From assembly GCF_000518645.1 (NCBI RefSeq), contig NZ_JADZ01000038.1, forward strand, positions 1-50,940: 50,940 nt of DNA. The letters run 5' to 3'. The DNA is from Curvibacter gracilis ATCC BAA-807 (GTDB lineage: Bacteria > Pseudomonadota > Gammaproteobacteria > Burkholderiales > Burkholderiaceae_C). Of the stretch, positions 25,834 to 35,658 are shown piece by piece (positions within the stretch are counted from its first letter, which is position 1; each line of letters starts with the position of its first letter). The notes below the pieces were generated by a model that searched no databases, was not told the origin of the DNA, and was given only the letters and a program-made list of their open reading frames with translations. The translations under genes were made by a program, and so were the position numbers.

Positions 25834-27054
25834 ATGAAGAACTTCTCCCATCACGCCACATTTCGATTGAACCCCCGGGCCAAGGCCTGGGCGGGGCTGA
25901 TGCTGGTTGCGGCGCTCGGCGCGGGCCAAGCCGTGCAGGCCGAGTCCGGCAGCCCAGGGCCTGCGTCCACGCCTTCCAAGCCGGCCAAGCCAGCCGGGCC
26001 TCCCGTGCAGGTCAGCACCACCCGGGTGGTGCAGGAGGCCGTGCCCATCGTCCAGAGCGGCACGGGCAACGTCGTGGCCTTGGCCACGGTCACCGTCAAG
26101 GCCCGGGTCGACGGCCAGCTGGAGTCGGTTCAATTCACCGAAGGGCAGGACGTGAAGGCCGGCCAATCGCTGGCCAGGATCGACTCCCGCGTCTATGAGG
26201 CCCAGCTCAACCAGGCCCTGGCCCAGAAGGCCAAGGACCAGGCCAGCCTCGGCAACGCCGAGATGGACCTGCGCCGCTACACCGAGCTGATCAAGGACGA
26301 TGCCACCACCCAGCAGACGCTGGACACCCAAGGCGCCCTGGTCAAGCAGCTGCAGGCCGCCTTGCTCACCGACGAGGCCCAGATCAGCCTGGCCCGGGTG
26401 CAGCTGGACTACACCCGCATCACGGCGCCCATCAGTGGCCGCATCGGCGCCCGCCTGATCGACCCGGGCAACATCGTCCATGCCGCCGACGTGGGAGGCC
26501 TGGTGGTGATCAACCAGATCGATCCGATCGGCTTGCAGTTCACCTTGCCAGAAACGGCTTTCCAGGCCTTGAACCAGGCGATGCGCAACAGCCGCAAGCC
26601 CCTCAAGGTGCAGGCGCTGGACCGGGTCAGCCAGCAGGTGCTGGCCGAGGGCGAGCTGGCGCTGCTGAACAACCAGATCGATCCCGGCTCCGGCACCATC
26701 ACCCTCAAGGCCCGCTTTGCCAACGGCAGCCACAAGCTGTGGCCGGGGCAGTCGCTGAATGCCCGCATCACGCTGGGCGAAAGCAGTGCCTCGCTGACCG
26801 TGCCCAACGCCGCCATCCAACGCAGCCAGAACGGCTTGTTCGTGTATGTGGTGGGGGCCGATGACATCGCGCATCTGCAGCCCGTCGTCGCCGGGCAGTC
26901 GGATCGGCAGAAGACCGTGATCGAAACCGGCCTGTCGGCCGGGGACCGCGTGGTGGTCGATGGCCAGTACCGCCTGACGCCTGGGGCCCGGGTGGTCGAG
27001 GCCAAGGCGGCTGCACCGGCGCAGGCTGCCAATGCTTCGGGAGCCAAGCCTTGA
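25834..27054 (+). CDS. RND efflux periplasmic adaptor (MdtA/AcrA type)
   Basis: ATG 25834, four bases after the preceding stop, gives 406 aa. An N-terminal hydrophobic signal segment (WAGLMLVAALGAGQA, about 18-32) is followed by a lipoyl-like half (VKARVDGQLESVQFTEGQDV), a helical hairpin (about 115-175), the second lipoyl half (LDYTRITAPISGRIGARLID) and the beta-barrel/MP domains (GTITLKARFAN). This is the HlyD/AcrA membrane-fusion protein pattern and resembles MdtA most. No lipobox, so it is anchored by an uncleaved or cleaved signal only. The gene's stop overlaps the TTG start of the pump gene. Confidence 0.92.
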   Translation: MKNFSHHATFRLNPRAKAWAGLMLVAALGAGQAVQAESGSPGPASTPSKPAKPAGPPVQVSTTRVVQEAVPIVQSGTGNVVALATVTVKARVDGQLESVQFTEGQDVKAGQSLARIDSRVYEAQLNQALAQKAKDQASLGNAEMDLRRYTELIKDDATTQQTLDTQGALVKQLQAALLTDEAQISLARVQLDYTRITAPISGRIGARLIDPGNIVHAADVGGLVVINQIDPIGLQFTLPETAFQALNQAMRNSRKPLKVQALDRVSQQVLAEGELALLNNQIDPGSGTITLKARFANGSHKLWPGQSLNARITLGESSASLTVPNAAIQRSQNGLFVYVVGADDIAHLQPVVAGQSDRQKTVIETGLSAGDRVVVDGQYRLTPGARVVEAKAAAPAQAANASGAKP

Positions 27055-30000
27055 GCGTTTCCACCCACTTCATCAAGCGCCCCATCGGCACCACGCTGCT
27101 GGGCATCGGCCTGTTGCTGATCGGCCTGGTGGCCTGGCCCCTGCTGCCGGTGGCCCCGTTGCCTCAGGTGGACTTTCCGACCATCCAGGTCTCGGGCAAC
27201 CTGCCCGGGGCCGCACCTGAGACCATGGCCTCGTCCGTGGCCCAGCCGCTGGAGCGTCAGTTCTCGCAGATCCCGGGCCTGGCGCAGATGAGCTCGACGA
27301 GTTCGCTGGGCAGTGCCCAGATCACCTTGCAGTTCGACCTCGATCGCAACATCGATGGCGCGGCCCTGGACGTGCAGACCGCCATCAACGCGGCCACCGG
27401 GCAGTTGCCCGCCAACCTGCCCAGCCCGCCCTCGATCCGCAAGATCAACCCGGCGGACTCGCCGGTGCTGATCCTCAGCGTGCAGTCCGACGTGCTGCCC
27501 CTGACCGTGGTCAGCGACTTTGCCGACAACGTGCTGGCGCAACAGATCTCGCGCATCTCCGGCGTGGGCCTGGTCACGGTCAACGGCCAGCAAAAGCCCA
27601 GCGTGCGCATCCAGGTCGACCCCGAGAAGATCCGCACCCTGGGCCTGAGCCTGGAGGACATCCGCGGTGTGGTGGCCACCATGACGGTGAACCAACCCAC
27701 CGGCACCATCGATGGCGAACGCCAGGCCATGAACGTCTACACCAACGACCAGTTGCTCAAGGCCGAGGCCTGGAACAGCATGGTGCTGGCCTGGCGCAAC
27801 GGGGCCCCGGTGCGGGTCAGGGACATCGGGGTGGCGGTGGACGCGGCAGAGAACAGCAAACTGGCCGCCTGGGCCATGGCCGGCCCGGCGCTGCCCGAGG
27901 GCAACACGCTGCGCAGCGGGCGCTCGATCGTGGTGGCGGTGACCAAGCTGCCGGGCGCCAACGTGATCGACACGGTGGACCGCATCCAGGCCGCCCTGCC
28001 CAAGCTGCAGGCATCGATGCCCCCCAGCATCCGCGTCAACCCCTTGATTGATCGCACCCAGACGATACGCGCCTCGGTGCTGGACGTGGAGTTCACGCTG
28101 ATGCTGTCGATCGCCCTGGTGGTGGCGGTGATCTTCGTGTTCCTGCGCAACGTGATGGTGACGGTGATCCCGAGCATCACCGTACCCCTGGCGCTGCTGG
28201 GCACGGCCGCGGTGATGTACCTGCTGAACTTCAGCCTGGACAACCTGTCGCTGATGGCGCTGACCATCGCGGTGGGCTTCGTGGTGGATGACGCCATCGT
28301 GATGCTGGAGAACATCTACCGCTACATCGAGGAGGGCATGGCCCCCATGGAGGCCGCCCTCAAGGGCGCGGGTGAAATCGCCTTCACCATCGTGTCGATT
28401 TCGATCTCGCTGGTGGCCGTGTTCATCCCCTTGCTGCTGATGGGCGGGATCGTGGGGCGCTTGTTCCGCGAGTTCGCGGTCACGGTGACGCTCACCATCG
28501 GCATGTCGATGGTTGTCTCGCTGACACTGACCCCCATGATGTGCGCCCGCTTCCTGAAGGCGCACAAGCCGGGCGAGGCGCAGCAGCATGGCCGCCTGTA
28601 CATGCTGATGGAGCGCGGCTTTGACGGCCTGCTCAGTGCCTACCGGCGTGGCCTGGAGTTCGTCTTGCGGCATCAGTTCCTGACCTTGCTGAGCTTCCTC
28701 GCGACTGTTGCGGCCACGGTGGCGCTGTTCATTGTGATCCCCAAGGGCTTTTTCCCGCAGCAGGACACGGGTTTCATCTACGGTCAGGCCGATGCGGCGC
28801 AGGATTCGTCCACCCAGATCATGCGCGAGCGCCTGATGCAGGTGTCCGACGTGGTGCGTGAAGACCCCGACGTGCAGTCCTTCGGCATCGCAACGGGCGG
28901 CAGCACCTTCAACGGCGGCACGATGTTCATCGGGCTCAAGCCCAAGGACGAAGGGCGCACCGCCACCGCCGATGAGGTGATTGCCCGTCTGCGCCCCAAG
29001 CTGGCCCAGGTGAAGGGCATCCAGCTGTTCATGCAGGCCGGGCAGGACATCAACGTGGGCGGGCGCCTGGCCCGCACGCAATACCAGTACACGCTGACCG
29101 ACGCCAACCTGGACGAGCTCAACGTCTGGGCGCCCAAGGTGCTGGAGCGCCTGCGCCAGGTGCCGATGTTGCGCGACGTGACCACCGACCAGCAGAACAA
29201 CGCCCCCGTGGCCACGGTCACGGTGGACCGGGAAAAGGCGATGAGCTATGGCATCTCGGCGGCCATGATCGACGGGACCATCTATGACGCCATCGGCCAG
29301 CGGCAGGTGGCCCAGTACTTCACCCAGGTCAACAGCTACCACGTGGTGCTGGAGGTCACGCCGCGCCTGCAGCAAGACCCGCAGCTGTTCAACCAGCTCT
29401 ACCTGACTTCGCCCCTGACCGGGCAGCAGGTGCCCTTGTCCACCTTTGCCACCATCGACACCTCGCACACAGGCTACCTGTCGATTGCCCACCAGGGCCA
29501 GTTCCCGGCGGTGACGATCTCGTTCAACCTGGCGCCGGGCGCCTCGCTGGGCGAAGCGGTGGATGCCATCCACCAGGCCCAGGCGGAGATGCGTCTGCCC
29601 GACACGGTCAGCGGCAATTTCCAGGGCACGGCCCAGGCCTTCGGGGCCTCGCTGCGCACCCAGCCCTACCTGATTCTGGCGGCCCTGGTGGCGGTCTACA
29701 TCGTGTTGGGCTTGCTGTATGAAAGCTACATCCACCCGCTGACCATCCTGTCGACCCTGCCCTCGGCCGGGGTGGGCGCCTTGCTGATCCTGATGGTGGG
29801 GGGTTACGACCTGAGCGTGATCGCACTGATCGGCATCATCTTGCTGATCGGCATCGTCAAGAAAAATGGCATCATGATGATCGACTTTGCCCTGCACGCC
29901 GAACGTGACCGGGGCCTGTCGTCCCGTGATGCCATCTTCGAAGCCTGCCTGATGCGATTCCGCCCGATCATGATGACCACCATGTGCGCGCTGCTGGGCG

Positions 30001-30215
30001 GCTTGCCGCTCATGCTGGGCCACGGCGCGGGCTCTGAGCTGCGCCGGCCCCTGGGTTATGCGATGGTGGGCGGCTTGATCCTGTCGCAGATGCTGACCCT
30101 GTTCACCACGCCGGTCGTCTACCTGTACCTGGATCGGGCGCATTTCTGGTACCTGCGACTGAAGGCCGCGCGCACCGCGCGCCGCCAGGCCCGGCTGGTC
30201 AGCAAGGCGGTATGA
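27051..30215 (+). CDS. HAE1-type RND multidrug efflux permease (MdtB/MdtC-like)
   Basis: TTG 27051 is the only sensible start, overlapping the adaptor stop (TTGA); 1054 aa. The opening [20 protein letters not shown] and [15 protein letters not shown] are typical of MdtB/MdtC pumps. Twelve membrane helices with two large periplasmic loops are implied by length and hydropathy; the proton-relay aspartates Asp413-Asp414 ([10 protein letters not shown]) and the late motif [17 protein letters not shown] mark the drug-type (HAE1) and not the metal-type (HME) family. E. coli mdtABC has two pump genes; only one is present here, so a homotrimer is expected. Substrate unknown. Stop overlaps the regulator start (30212-30215). 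Confidence 0.94.
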   Translation: MSVSTHFIKRPIGTTLLGIGLLLIGLVAWPLLPVAPLPQVDFPTIQVSGNLPGAAPETMASSVAQPLERQFSQIPGLAQMSSTSSLGSAQITLQFDLDRNIDGAALDVQTAINAATGQLPANLPSPPSIRKINPADSPVLILSVQSDVLPLTVVSDFADNVLAQQISRISGVGLVTVNGQQKPSVRIQVDPEKIRTLGLSLEDIRGVVATMTVNQPTGTIDGERQAMNVYTNDQLLKAEAWNSMVLAWRNGAPVRVRDIGVAVDAAENSKLAAWAMAGPALPEGNTLRSGRSIVVAVTKLPGANVIDTVDRIQAALPKLQASMPPSIRVNPLIDRTQTIRASVLDVEFTLMLSIALVVAVIFVFLRNVMVTVIPSITVPLALLGTAAVMYLLNFSLDNLSLMALTIAVGFVVDDAIVMLENIYRYIEEGMAPMEAALKGAGEIAFTIVSISISLVAVFIPLLLMGGIVGRLFREFAVTVTLTIGMSMVVSLTLTPMMCARFLKAHKPGEAQQHGRLYMLMERGFDGLLSAYRRGLEFVLRHQFLTLLSFLATVAATVALFIVIPKGFFPQQDTGFIYGQADAAQDSSTQIMRERLMQVSDVVREDPDVQSFGIATGGSTFNGGTMFIGLKPKDEGRTATADEVIARLRPKLAQVKGIQLFMQAGQDINVGGRLARTQYQYTLTDANLDELNVWAPKVLERLRQVPMLRDVTTDQQNNAPVATVTVDREKAMSYGISAAMIDGTIYDAIGQRQVAQYFTQVNSYHVVLEVTPRLQQDPQLFNQLYLTSPLTGQQVPLSTFATIDTSHTGYLSIAHQGQFPAVTISFNLAPGASLGEAVDAIHQAQAEMRLPDTVSGNFQGTAQAFGASLRTQPYLILAALVAVYIVLGLLYESYIHPLTILSTLPSAGVGALLILMVGGYDLSVIALIGIILLIGIVKKNGIMMIDFALHAERDRGLSSRDAIFEACLMRFRPIMMTTMCALLGGLPLMLGHGAGSELRRPLGYAMVGGLILSQMLTLFTTPVVYLYLDRAHFWYLRLKAARTARRQARLVSKAV

Positions 30216-30892
30216 GAATCCTGATCGTCGAAGACGAACCCAAGACGGCCGACTACCTGCGCCAGGGGCTCAGCGAGCAGGGCTATGGGGTGTCGGTGGC
30301 GGCCGACGGCATCGACGGTCAGCACCTGGCCCTGCACCATGATTTTGACGTGGTGATTCTGGATGTGATGCTGCCCGGACTGGACGGTTTTGCCTTGCTC
30401 AAGGCGCTGCGGGCGGTGAAAAGCACACCCGTGCTGATGCTGACCGCGCGCGACAGCATGGAAGACCGGGTTCGCGGCCTGCAAGACGGCGCCGACGACT
30501 ACCTGGTCAAGCCCTTTTCGTTCATGGAGCTGCTGGCGCGGGTGCAGGCGCTGAACCGGCGCGGCCGCATCCAGGAGTCCTCGCTGCTGCGCGTGGGCGA
30601 CCTGCAGGTCGATCTGATCGCACGCCGGGTGCTGCGGCAAGGCCAGCGCATCGATCTCACCGCCAAGGAGTTCTCATTGCTGATGGTGCTGGCCCGGCGC
30701 CAGGGCGACATCCTGTCCAAGACGGCGATCGCCGAGCTGGTCTGGGACATGAACTTCGACAGCAACACCAATGTGGTGGAGGTGGCCATCAAGCGCCTGC
30801 GAGCCAAGATCGATGCGCCCTTTGAGCGCAACCTCCTGCACACGATCCGTGGCATGGGCTACGTGCTGGAAGACCGTGGCCCGCAAGCCTGA
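30212..30892 (+). CDS. OmpR-class response regulator (CusR/CopR type)
   Basis: A 226-aa response regulator whose ATG overlaps the pump stop. The receiver domain has the acidic pocket (VEDEP), phospho-acceptor Asp51 (VILDVMLP), LTAR and VKPF; a winged-helix DNA-binding domain follows ([30 protein letters not shown]). The sequence [16 protein letters not shown] is typical of the heavy-metal-type CusR/CopR/PcoR subfamily. It is expected to act on the TGACA-N4-TGTCA box at 24251-24264 and so control its own operon. The gene overlaps the histidine kinase start by 17 bases. Confidence 0.94.
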   Translation: MRILIVEDEPKTADYLRQGLSEQGYGVSVAADGIDGQHLALHHDFDVVILDVMLPGLDGFALLKALRAVKSTPVLMLTARDSMEDRVRGLQDGADDYLVKPFSFMELLARVQALNRRGRIQESSLLRVGDLQVDLIARRVLRQGQRIDLTAKEFSLLMVLARRQGDILSKTAIAELVWDMNFDSNTNVVEVAIKRLRAKIDAPFERNLLHTIRGMGYVLEDRGPQA

Positions 30893-32276
30893 GCCGGCCA
30901 CCCGATCGATCGCGGCCCGGCTGGCGCTGCTGTTCGGCCTGGTCGCCTTCGTGAGCCTCAGCCTGGTGGGCATCTCCTTGCAATGGGTGTTGCGCCACGA
31001 GATGGCGCGGCATCAGGCCGAGCAGATCCAGGGGCGCACCGAAGACATGCGCTACATGCTCAACCATGGCCGCCCGGATGGCCTGGCCGCCCGGGCGATG
31101 GCCAAGATCGAGGCCCTGAGCCCGGCCGATGAGCGCAATCGGTACTGGATGTGGAGCCCTGACCCCGCCTACCTCTACGGGCATGACCTGCAGCAGGCGC
31201 TCGATGCCACCCGCGGCAAGACGGGGGTGGTCGATCTGTATGTGCGGGGCCGCCACATGAAGCTGCAAGCCGTGGACCTGCCCGCCCAGGGCGGCCGACC
31301 TGAGCTGCGCCTGATCGTGGGCATCGATGTGGCGCCGTTTGCCCAGACGCTGCGCAGCTTCCGTTGGGCCCTGATGGTGGTGACCTTGGTGGGCGCGCTG
31401 GTGCTGGCGGCCTTGGGCTATTGGGTGGCCCGACTGGGGCTGTTGCCGGTGCGCCGCATGTCCGAGGAGGCCCACCGCATCGAGCCCGGCAACCGGGCGC
31501 AACGCCTGGATGTGAGTGCCCTGCCGCACGAGCTGTCCGACCTGGGTGGGTCTTTGAATGCAGCGCTGGAGCGCCTGGACTCGGCCTATCACCAGCTTGC
31601 CGCGTTCAATGACAACGTGGCCCACGAGTTGCGCACCCCTTTGGCGAACCTGATCGGTCAGACCCAGGTGGCCTTGTCGCGCGAGCGCGACGGCGTGCAT
31701 CTGCGTGAAGTGCTGCAATCCAACCTGGAAGAGCTCGAGCGCCTGCGCTCCATCGTCGCCGACATGCTGTTCCTGGCCCGGGCCGAGCAGGGCGCCCGGG
31801 CGCAGGACCTGGTCCAGGTCTCATTGGCCGACGAGGTCGCCAAGACCCTGGAGTTCATGGAGCTGCTGCTGGAGGAGGCCGGCATGCAGGTGCTGGTGCA
31901 GGGGGACGCCCAGGCCTTCGTGCAGACAGCCCTGTTCCGGCGGGCGCTGATCAACCTGCTGCACAACGCCATCCAGCACTCGGCCTCAGGCAGCCAGATC
32001 GTGGTGCAGATCCTGACCGGGTCGCAGCACGCCTCGGTGGCCGTCCTCAACCCGGGGCCGGCCATCCCCGCCGAACACCTGCCGCGTCTGTTCGATCGCT
32101 TCTACCGCATCGAAGAATCCAGGGCCAACAGTGGCGAAAGCCATGGCCTGGGCCTGGCCATCGTCAAGGCCGTGGCCTTGATGCACGAGGGCCAGGTCTT
32201 CGCCAGCTCAGGCCAGGGGCAGACGCGGGTGGGTTTCCAGATCAGCTTGGCCACGGCCGGGCCGCCCAAGGGGTGA
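30876..32276 (+). CDS. Sensor histidine kinase (CusS/CopS type)
   Basis: GTG 30876 is the plausible start (466 aa); the frame upstream of it is the shadow of the regulator gene. Two membrane helices (about 14-37 and 163-185) enclose a periplasmic sensor of about 125 residues. Then come HAMP, the dimerisation/phosphoacceptor helix with His250 ([10 protein letters not shown]), the N box with Asn364 ([10 protein letters not shown]), and G boxes ([25 protein letters not shown]). The family normally senses copper, silver or other metals, yet the genetically linked pump is of the drug type, so the signal should not be assumed to be metal. Last clear gene of the efflux operon. Confidence 0.92.
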   Translation: MARKPEPATRSIAARLALLFGLVAFVSLSLVGISLQWVLRHEMARHQAEQIQGRTEDMRYMLNHGRPDGLAARAMAKIEALSPADERNRYWMWSPDPAYLYGHDLQQALDATRGKTGVVDLYVRGRHMKLQAVDLPAQGGRPELRLIVGIDVAPFAQTLRSFRWALMVVTLVGALVLAALGYWVARLGLLPVRRMSEEAHRIEPGNRAQRLDVSALPHELSDLGGSLNAALERLDSAYHQLAAFNDNVAHELRTPLANLIGQTQVALSRERDGVHLREVLQSNLEELERLRSIVADMLFLARAEQGARAQDLVQVSLADEVAKTLEFMELLLEEAGMQVLVQGDAQAFVQTALFRRALINLLHNAIQHSASGSQIVVQILTGSQHASVAVLNPGPAIPAEHLPRLFDRFYRIEESRANSGESHGLGLAIVKAVALMHEGQVFASSGQGQTRVGFQISLATAGPPKG

Positions 32277-32371
32277 TCCCTGGCACCGCGCCTGCCCGGG
32301 CCCAGCCCTGTGGTGTTGATGCCCCGTTAACATGGGCCCCATGGCGTCGTTCATTCAGCCAGGGGCCTGTC

Positions 32372-32881
32372 TTGGAAATTCTCAGCCACCGCAACAACCC
32401 GCCTCAAACCATCTGGGCGGCTTTCTTCATGGCGATGTTGACCGCGTTGATCGCCTGGTGGTCTGACGACCCTGCCTTCAGTCGCAAGGTGCTGGGTGGG
32501 CTGGCCGGCATGTTTGCACTCATCGGCCTGTTTGTCTGGTGGTGGAAGCCCCGTCGCACCGTGCGCCTCGATGCGCGCCGCCAGACCTTTCATGTGCATG
32601 ACCAGAGCCGGTGGGGCAGCAGCCATCGGCAAATCGCCTTCCGGGACCTGGTCGGTGCCTTCGTCAAGGAATGGCAAGACCCCGACCCCGACAGCCACCC
32701 GAGGAAAGTGCTGCACTACTGGGTGGTGGTGCACACGCGTCAAGGCGAGCAGATCGAGGTGGGCGACCGCATGCTGAGTATGGTGGAGGCCGAGCGGCTT
32801 TGTGCGCGTGTCAACGAGGTGCTACAGGCCGGGCCGCAGAACGTTCAAAATGGTGCATTCAACCGGCAAACCCGTTTCTGA
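32372..32881 (+). CDS. Small membrane protein, unknown
   Basis: The frame is open from GTG 32273, overlapping the kinase stop, but the first 33 codons are low-complexity; I prefer TTG 32372 with AGGGG upstream (169 aa). Two adjacent membrane helices (about 12-30 and 38-56, ending in VWWWKPRRTVRL) are followed by a cytoplasmic beta-rich domain with HWVVVHTRQGEQIEVGD-like strands. The layout is that of small bacterial PH-like or DUF membrane proteins, but I cannot name a family. The start is uncertain. It may be cotranscribed with the efflux operon (95-base gap). Confidence 0.6.
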   Translation: MEILSHRNNPPQTIWAAFFMAMLTALIAWWSDDPAFSRKVLGGLAGMFALIGLFVWWWKPRRTVRLDARRQTFHVHDQSRWGSSHRQIAFRDLVGAFVKEWQDPDPDSHPRKVLHYWVVVHTRQGEQIEVGDRMLSMVEAERLCARVNEVLQAGPQNVQNGAFNRQTRF

Positions 32882-32894
32882 CCATCGATTGAAT

Positions 32895-32929
32895 CTGCTG
32901 TCTGCCGTCTGCTGTCTGCTGTCTGCCAT
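32895..32929 (+). repeat. Heptanucleotide tandem repeat, five copies
   Basis: CTGCTGT, CTGCCGT, CTGCTGT, CTGCTGT, CTGCCAT: five 7-base units in tandem, three identical. It begins 13 bases after the preceding stop and lies about 115 bases before the Bug receptor start. A 7-base unit could slip during replication; no coding frame that would be switched is evident. Confidence 0.75.
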
Positions 32930-33043
32930 TTGGGCACTGCGCCCGCTACCTGTCTGCCTGCCTGGCCTTCCAAGGGCCCCAACACAACAAGATGATGTGA
33001 AGCGCCGCAATGTGTGGCCTTTGCATCCGAAGGAGATCTCGTG

Positions 33044-34072
33044 ATGCCTCAATCCTGGCCCATGTCGGGCCTGTCGACCCAAGCCCAGCCATTTCGTCCT
33101 CGCCGAGCCCTGCTGGGTGCCGCCGCCGTGGCCGTGGTGAGCCTTTTCGGCAGTGCGTCCCTGGTGGCGCAGGAAGCCTTTCCGGCACGCCTCATCCGTT
33201 TTGTCGTGCCGTATGCCGCAGGGGGCACCACCGATCTGGTGGCCCGCACGGTGGGGGCGCGCATGGCGCAGACCCTGGGGCAGCCGGTGATCATTGACAA
33301 CCGGGCCGGCGCGGGCGGCAACATCGGCATGGATGCGGTGGCCAAGGCCGCCCCCGACGGCTACACCGTGGGCATGGGCGCCATCTCGACCAACGCGCTG
33401 AACCCCCACATCTACAAGAAGATGGCGTTCGACCCGCGCAAGGATTTCACGGCCATCGGCCTGTTGGGCAACTCCACCATCGTGCTCGAGGTGGGCTCGG
33501 CCTTGCCGGTGAAGAACGTGGCCGAGTTGCTGGCCCATGCGCGAAAGAACCCGGGGCTGGCCTATGCCACGGCCGGCACCGGCACCTCGATGCACCTGGC
33601 GGGGGTGTTGTTTGCCCAGCTCAGCAAGACCGATTGGGTGCATGTGCCCTACAAGGGCAGCGCACCGCTGGTGACCGACCTGATCGGGGGCCAGGTGCCT
33701 GTGGCCTTCGACAACCTGCCCGCCTCACTGCCCCACATCCAGTCGGGCAAGCTGAGGGCGCTGGCCGTGGCAGGGGCGCAACGCTCACCAGCCTTGCCCG
33801 ATGTGCCCACCCTGGCCGAGGCAGGCCTGAACGACTATGCGGTCGAGCCCTGGTTCGGCGTCTACGGGCCGGCCGGCCTGCCGGCGCCGGTGGTGCAGCG
33901 TCTGGAGCAGGCCTTGGCGCAGGCCCTGGGCGACCCTGCCGTGAAAGACAAGCTGGTGGCCGCGGGTTTCACCCCGCGCAGCGCGGGTGCCGCCGAACTC
34001 CAGGCCTTGACCTTGCGCGAGTACGAACGCCTGGGCAAGGTGGCCCGGCAGGCCCAGATGGGGGCCGATTGA
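33044..34072 (+). CDS. Bug/TctC-family solute-binding protein
   Basis: AAGGAG precedes GTG 33041 / ATG 33044; I use the ATG (342 aa). An N-terminal signal with FRPRRALLGAAAVAVV and a cleavage region SLVAQEAF looks Tat-like (RR pair) though Sec export is possible. The mature part shows the Bug/TctC pattern: FVVPYAAGGTTDLVAR, VIIDNRAGAGGNIG, AAPDGYTVGM, VPYKGSAPLVTDLIGGQV, LPDVPTLAEAGL. These periplasmic receptors bind carboxylates and are hugely expanded in Burkholderiales. No TctA/TctB membrane genes are adjacent, so it is an orphan receptor. Short tandem repeats flank it on both sides. Confidence 0.93.
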   Translation: MPQSWPMSGLSTQAQPFRPRRALLGAAAVAVVSLFGSASLVAQEAFPARLIRFVVPYAAGGTTDLVARTVGARMAQTLGQPVIIDNRAGAGGNIGMDAVAKAAPDGYTVGMGAISTNALNPHIYKKMAFDPRKDFTAIGLLGNSTIVLEVGSALPVKNVAELLAHARKNPGLAYATAGTGTSMHLAGVLFAQLSKTDWVHVPYKGSAPLVTDLIGGQVPVAFDNLPASLPHIQSGKLRALAVAGAQRSPALPDVPTLAEAGLNDYAVEPWFGVYGPAGLPAPVVQRLEQALAQALGDPAVKDKLVAAGFTPRSAGAAELQALTLREYERLGKVARQAQMGAD

Positions 34073-34101
34073 GTTCGGATTGAGTTCGGATTGGTGGTCG
34101 G
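34068..34101 (+). repeat. Short tandem repeat over the Bug gene stop
   Basis: ATTGAGTTCGG occurs twice in exact tandem (34068-34078, 34079-34089), then degenerates to ATTGGTGGTCGG (34090-34101) and a further ATTGCCGGTCG. The first copy contains the TGA stop of the Bug gene, so the array is mostly in the 3' untranslated region. Origin by slippage is likely. Confidence 0.75.
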
Positions 34102-34269
34102 ATTGCCGGTCGAGCCAAGGCGGCTGGCTCCGAGGCCGTGGGCGCGCTGAATGCAAGGCCCTGGCAATGGGCCTGAGCGGGCCCGGGCAATGTGAGTTTG
34201 CTGGGCGAACTTCTGGAAATCAGCTAACCTAGCCGGTAACATTTTTGCAATTTGAGGCCCGTTTTGACG

Positions 34270-35631
34270 ATGGCCACACCACAGGGTTCCATGGACCGAA
34301 TTGCCGACCTGCTGCTGGACGCCATCTGTGTGGTGAACGCCCAGGGTGTCTTCGAATACATCAGCCCCGCCGGCGAGGGCATTTTTGGCTACGCCCCCAG
34401 CGAAATGCTGGGCCGGCGCATGACCGAGTTCATCGCCCCCTTCGATCAGGAGCGCACGCTGCTGGCGGCGCGGCAGGTGATGGCGGGGCAGCCCCACCTT
34501 CACTTTGAGAACTGCTATGTGCGCAAAGACGGCTCGCTGGTGCACCTGATGTGGTCGGCCCGCTGGTCCGAGGCGGATCAGCGGCGCTATGCCGTGGCGC
34601 GCGATGTCAGCGCCCTCAAGCAGGCCGAGGCCACGCAAGCGGCCCTGATGGCCATTGCCGAGGCTGCGCACGCCAGTGGCGATGTCGGTGATCTGATGGC
34701 CAGGATCCACGCCATCGTGGCAGGCTTGATGCCGCTGTCTCGCTTCAAGGTCCTGGTGCGCGGTCAGCAGGAGGAGCGGTGCCGGGTGGTCTACCCTGCC
34801 CAGCCCGCAGGGCCTGAAGCGGCCGATGCCGAGCACGAAGCCCAGGCCGATCACCTCTTCTGCCAGGCCATGTTGGCCGGGGGCGGCCTTTTGCGGCTCA
34901 CCCCGGCCGATCTGCACGACAGGCCGGAGGCCTGGCGCACGGCCTACAGCCCCGGCTGGGCTGCCTGGCTGGGCCTGCCTTTGAGTACCCCGGGCGGCAC
35001 CATCGGCGCCTTGGTCCTCAAGCGCAACCAGGGCGACAGCCCCTGGTCCGACAAGGAGCAGGCCCTGTTGCAGTACGCCGCCACCCAGATCGCCACGGCC
35101 ATCGAGCGCAAGCAGTTGCTGGCGCGCCTGCAGCACATGGCCCAGTTCGATGCCCTGACCGGGCTGCCCAACCGCTACCTGCTGCACGACCGCATGGTGG
35201 GCGCATTGGCGCGGGCAGAGCGCTCTGCAGGGCGGCTGTCCTTGCTGTTTCTGGACCTGGACCGCTTCAAACTGGTCAATGACACCTTGGGCCACACGGC
35301 GGGCGATCGCCTGTTGCAGGAGGTGGCGCGGCGTTTGCGCGATTGCGTGCGCGACACCGACACCGTGGCCCGCATCGGTGGCGACGAATTTGTGGTGCTG
35401 CTTGAATCCATCCAGGACCCGGCGCATGCGCTGCAAGTCGCTGACAAGATCCGGGTGGCCTTGCAGCAACAGCTCAACATCGGCCCGCACACCTTGCAGA
35501 TCACGCCCAGCATCGGCGTGGCCCATTACCCCGAAGATGGGGTGACCACCGATCAACTGCTGGGCCAGGCCGACGAGGCCATGTATGCCGCCAAGCGGGC
35601 AGGGCGGCAGGCGGCGGCTGCCGTGCGTTGA
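34270..35631 (+). CDS. PAS-GAF-GGDEF diguanylate cyclase
   Basis: ATG 34270 is chosen over TTG 34252 (453 aa). A PAS domain fills residues of about 8-125 (AICVVNAQGVFEYISPAGEGIFGY, then VRKDGSLVHLMWSARW), a GAF-like domain about 135-280, and a GGDEF domain about 285-450 (FDALTGLPNRYLLHDRM, FLDLDRFKLVNDTLGH, RIGGDEFVVLLE). The GGDEF loop is canonical, so it should make c-di-GMP from two GTP. A typical upstream RxxD inhibitory site is not obvious. No membrane segment: cytoplasmic. With the EAL protein near 17 kb it gives the window both a making and a breaking enzyme, though they are not linked in an operon. Convergent with the PBP gene. Confidence 0.92.
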   Translation: MATPQGSMDRIADLLLDAICVVNAQGVFEYISPAGEGIFGYAPSEMLGRRMTEFIAPFDQERTLLAARQVMAGQPHLHFENCYVRKDGSLVHLMWSARWSEADQRRYAVARDVSALKQAEATQAALMAIAEAAHASGDVGDLMARIHAIVAGLMPLSRFKVLVRGQQEERCRVVYPAQPAGPEAADAEHEAQADHLFCQAMLAGGGLLRLTPADLHDRPEAWRTAYSPGWAAWLGLPLSTPGGTIGALVLKRNQGDSPWSDKEQALLQYAATQIATAIERKQLLARLQHMAQFDALTGLPNRYLLHDRMVGALARAERSAGRLSLLFLDLDRFKLVNDTLGHTAGDRLLQEVARRLRDCVRDTDTVARIGGDEFVVLLESIQDPAHALQVADKIRVALQQQLNIGPHTLQITPSIGVAHYPEDGVTTDQLLGQADEAMYAAKRAGRQAAAAVR

Positions 35632-35658
35632 GTGGTGTTGCAGGTGGGTCCGCGCGCC

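Noticed and set aside
26409-30143. Open frame of 1244 codons antisense to the RND pump
   Set aside because: It is a by-product of strong third-position G/C bias; its His/Gln/Gly/Arg-rich low-complexity product has no domain, while the sense strand encodes an unmistakable pump.
32895-32929. CRISPR-like repeat
   Set aside because: Units are 7 bases with no spacers; it is a simple tandem repeat.
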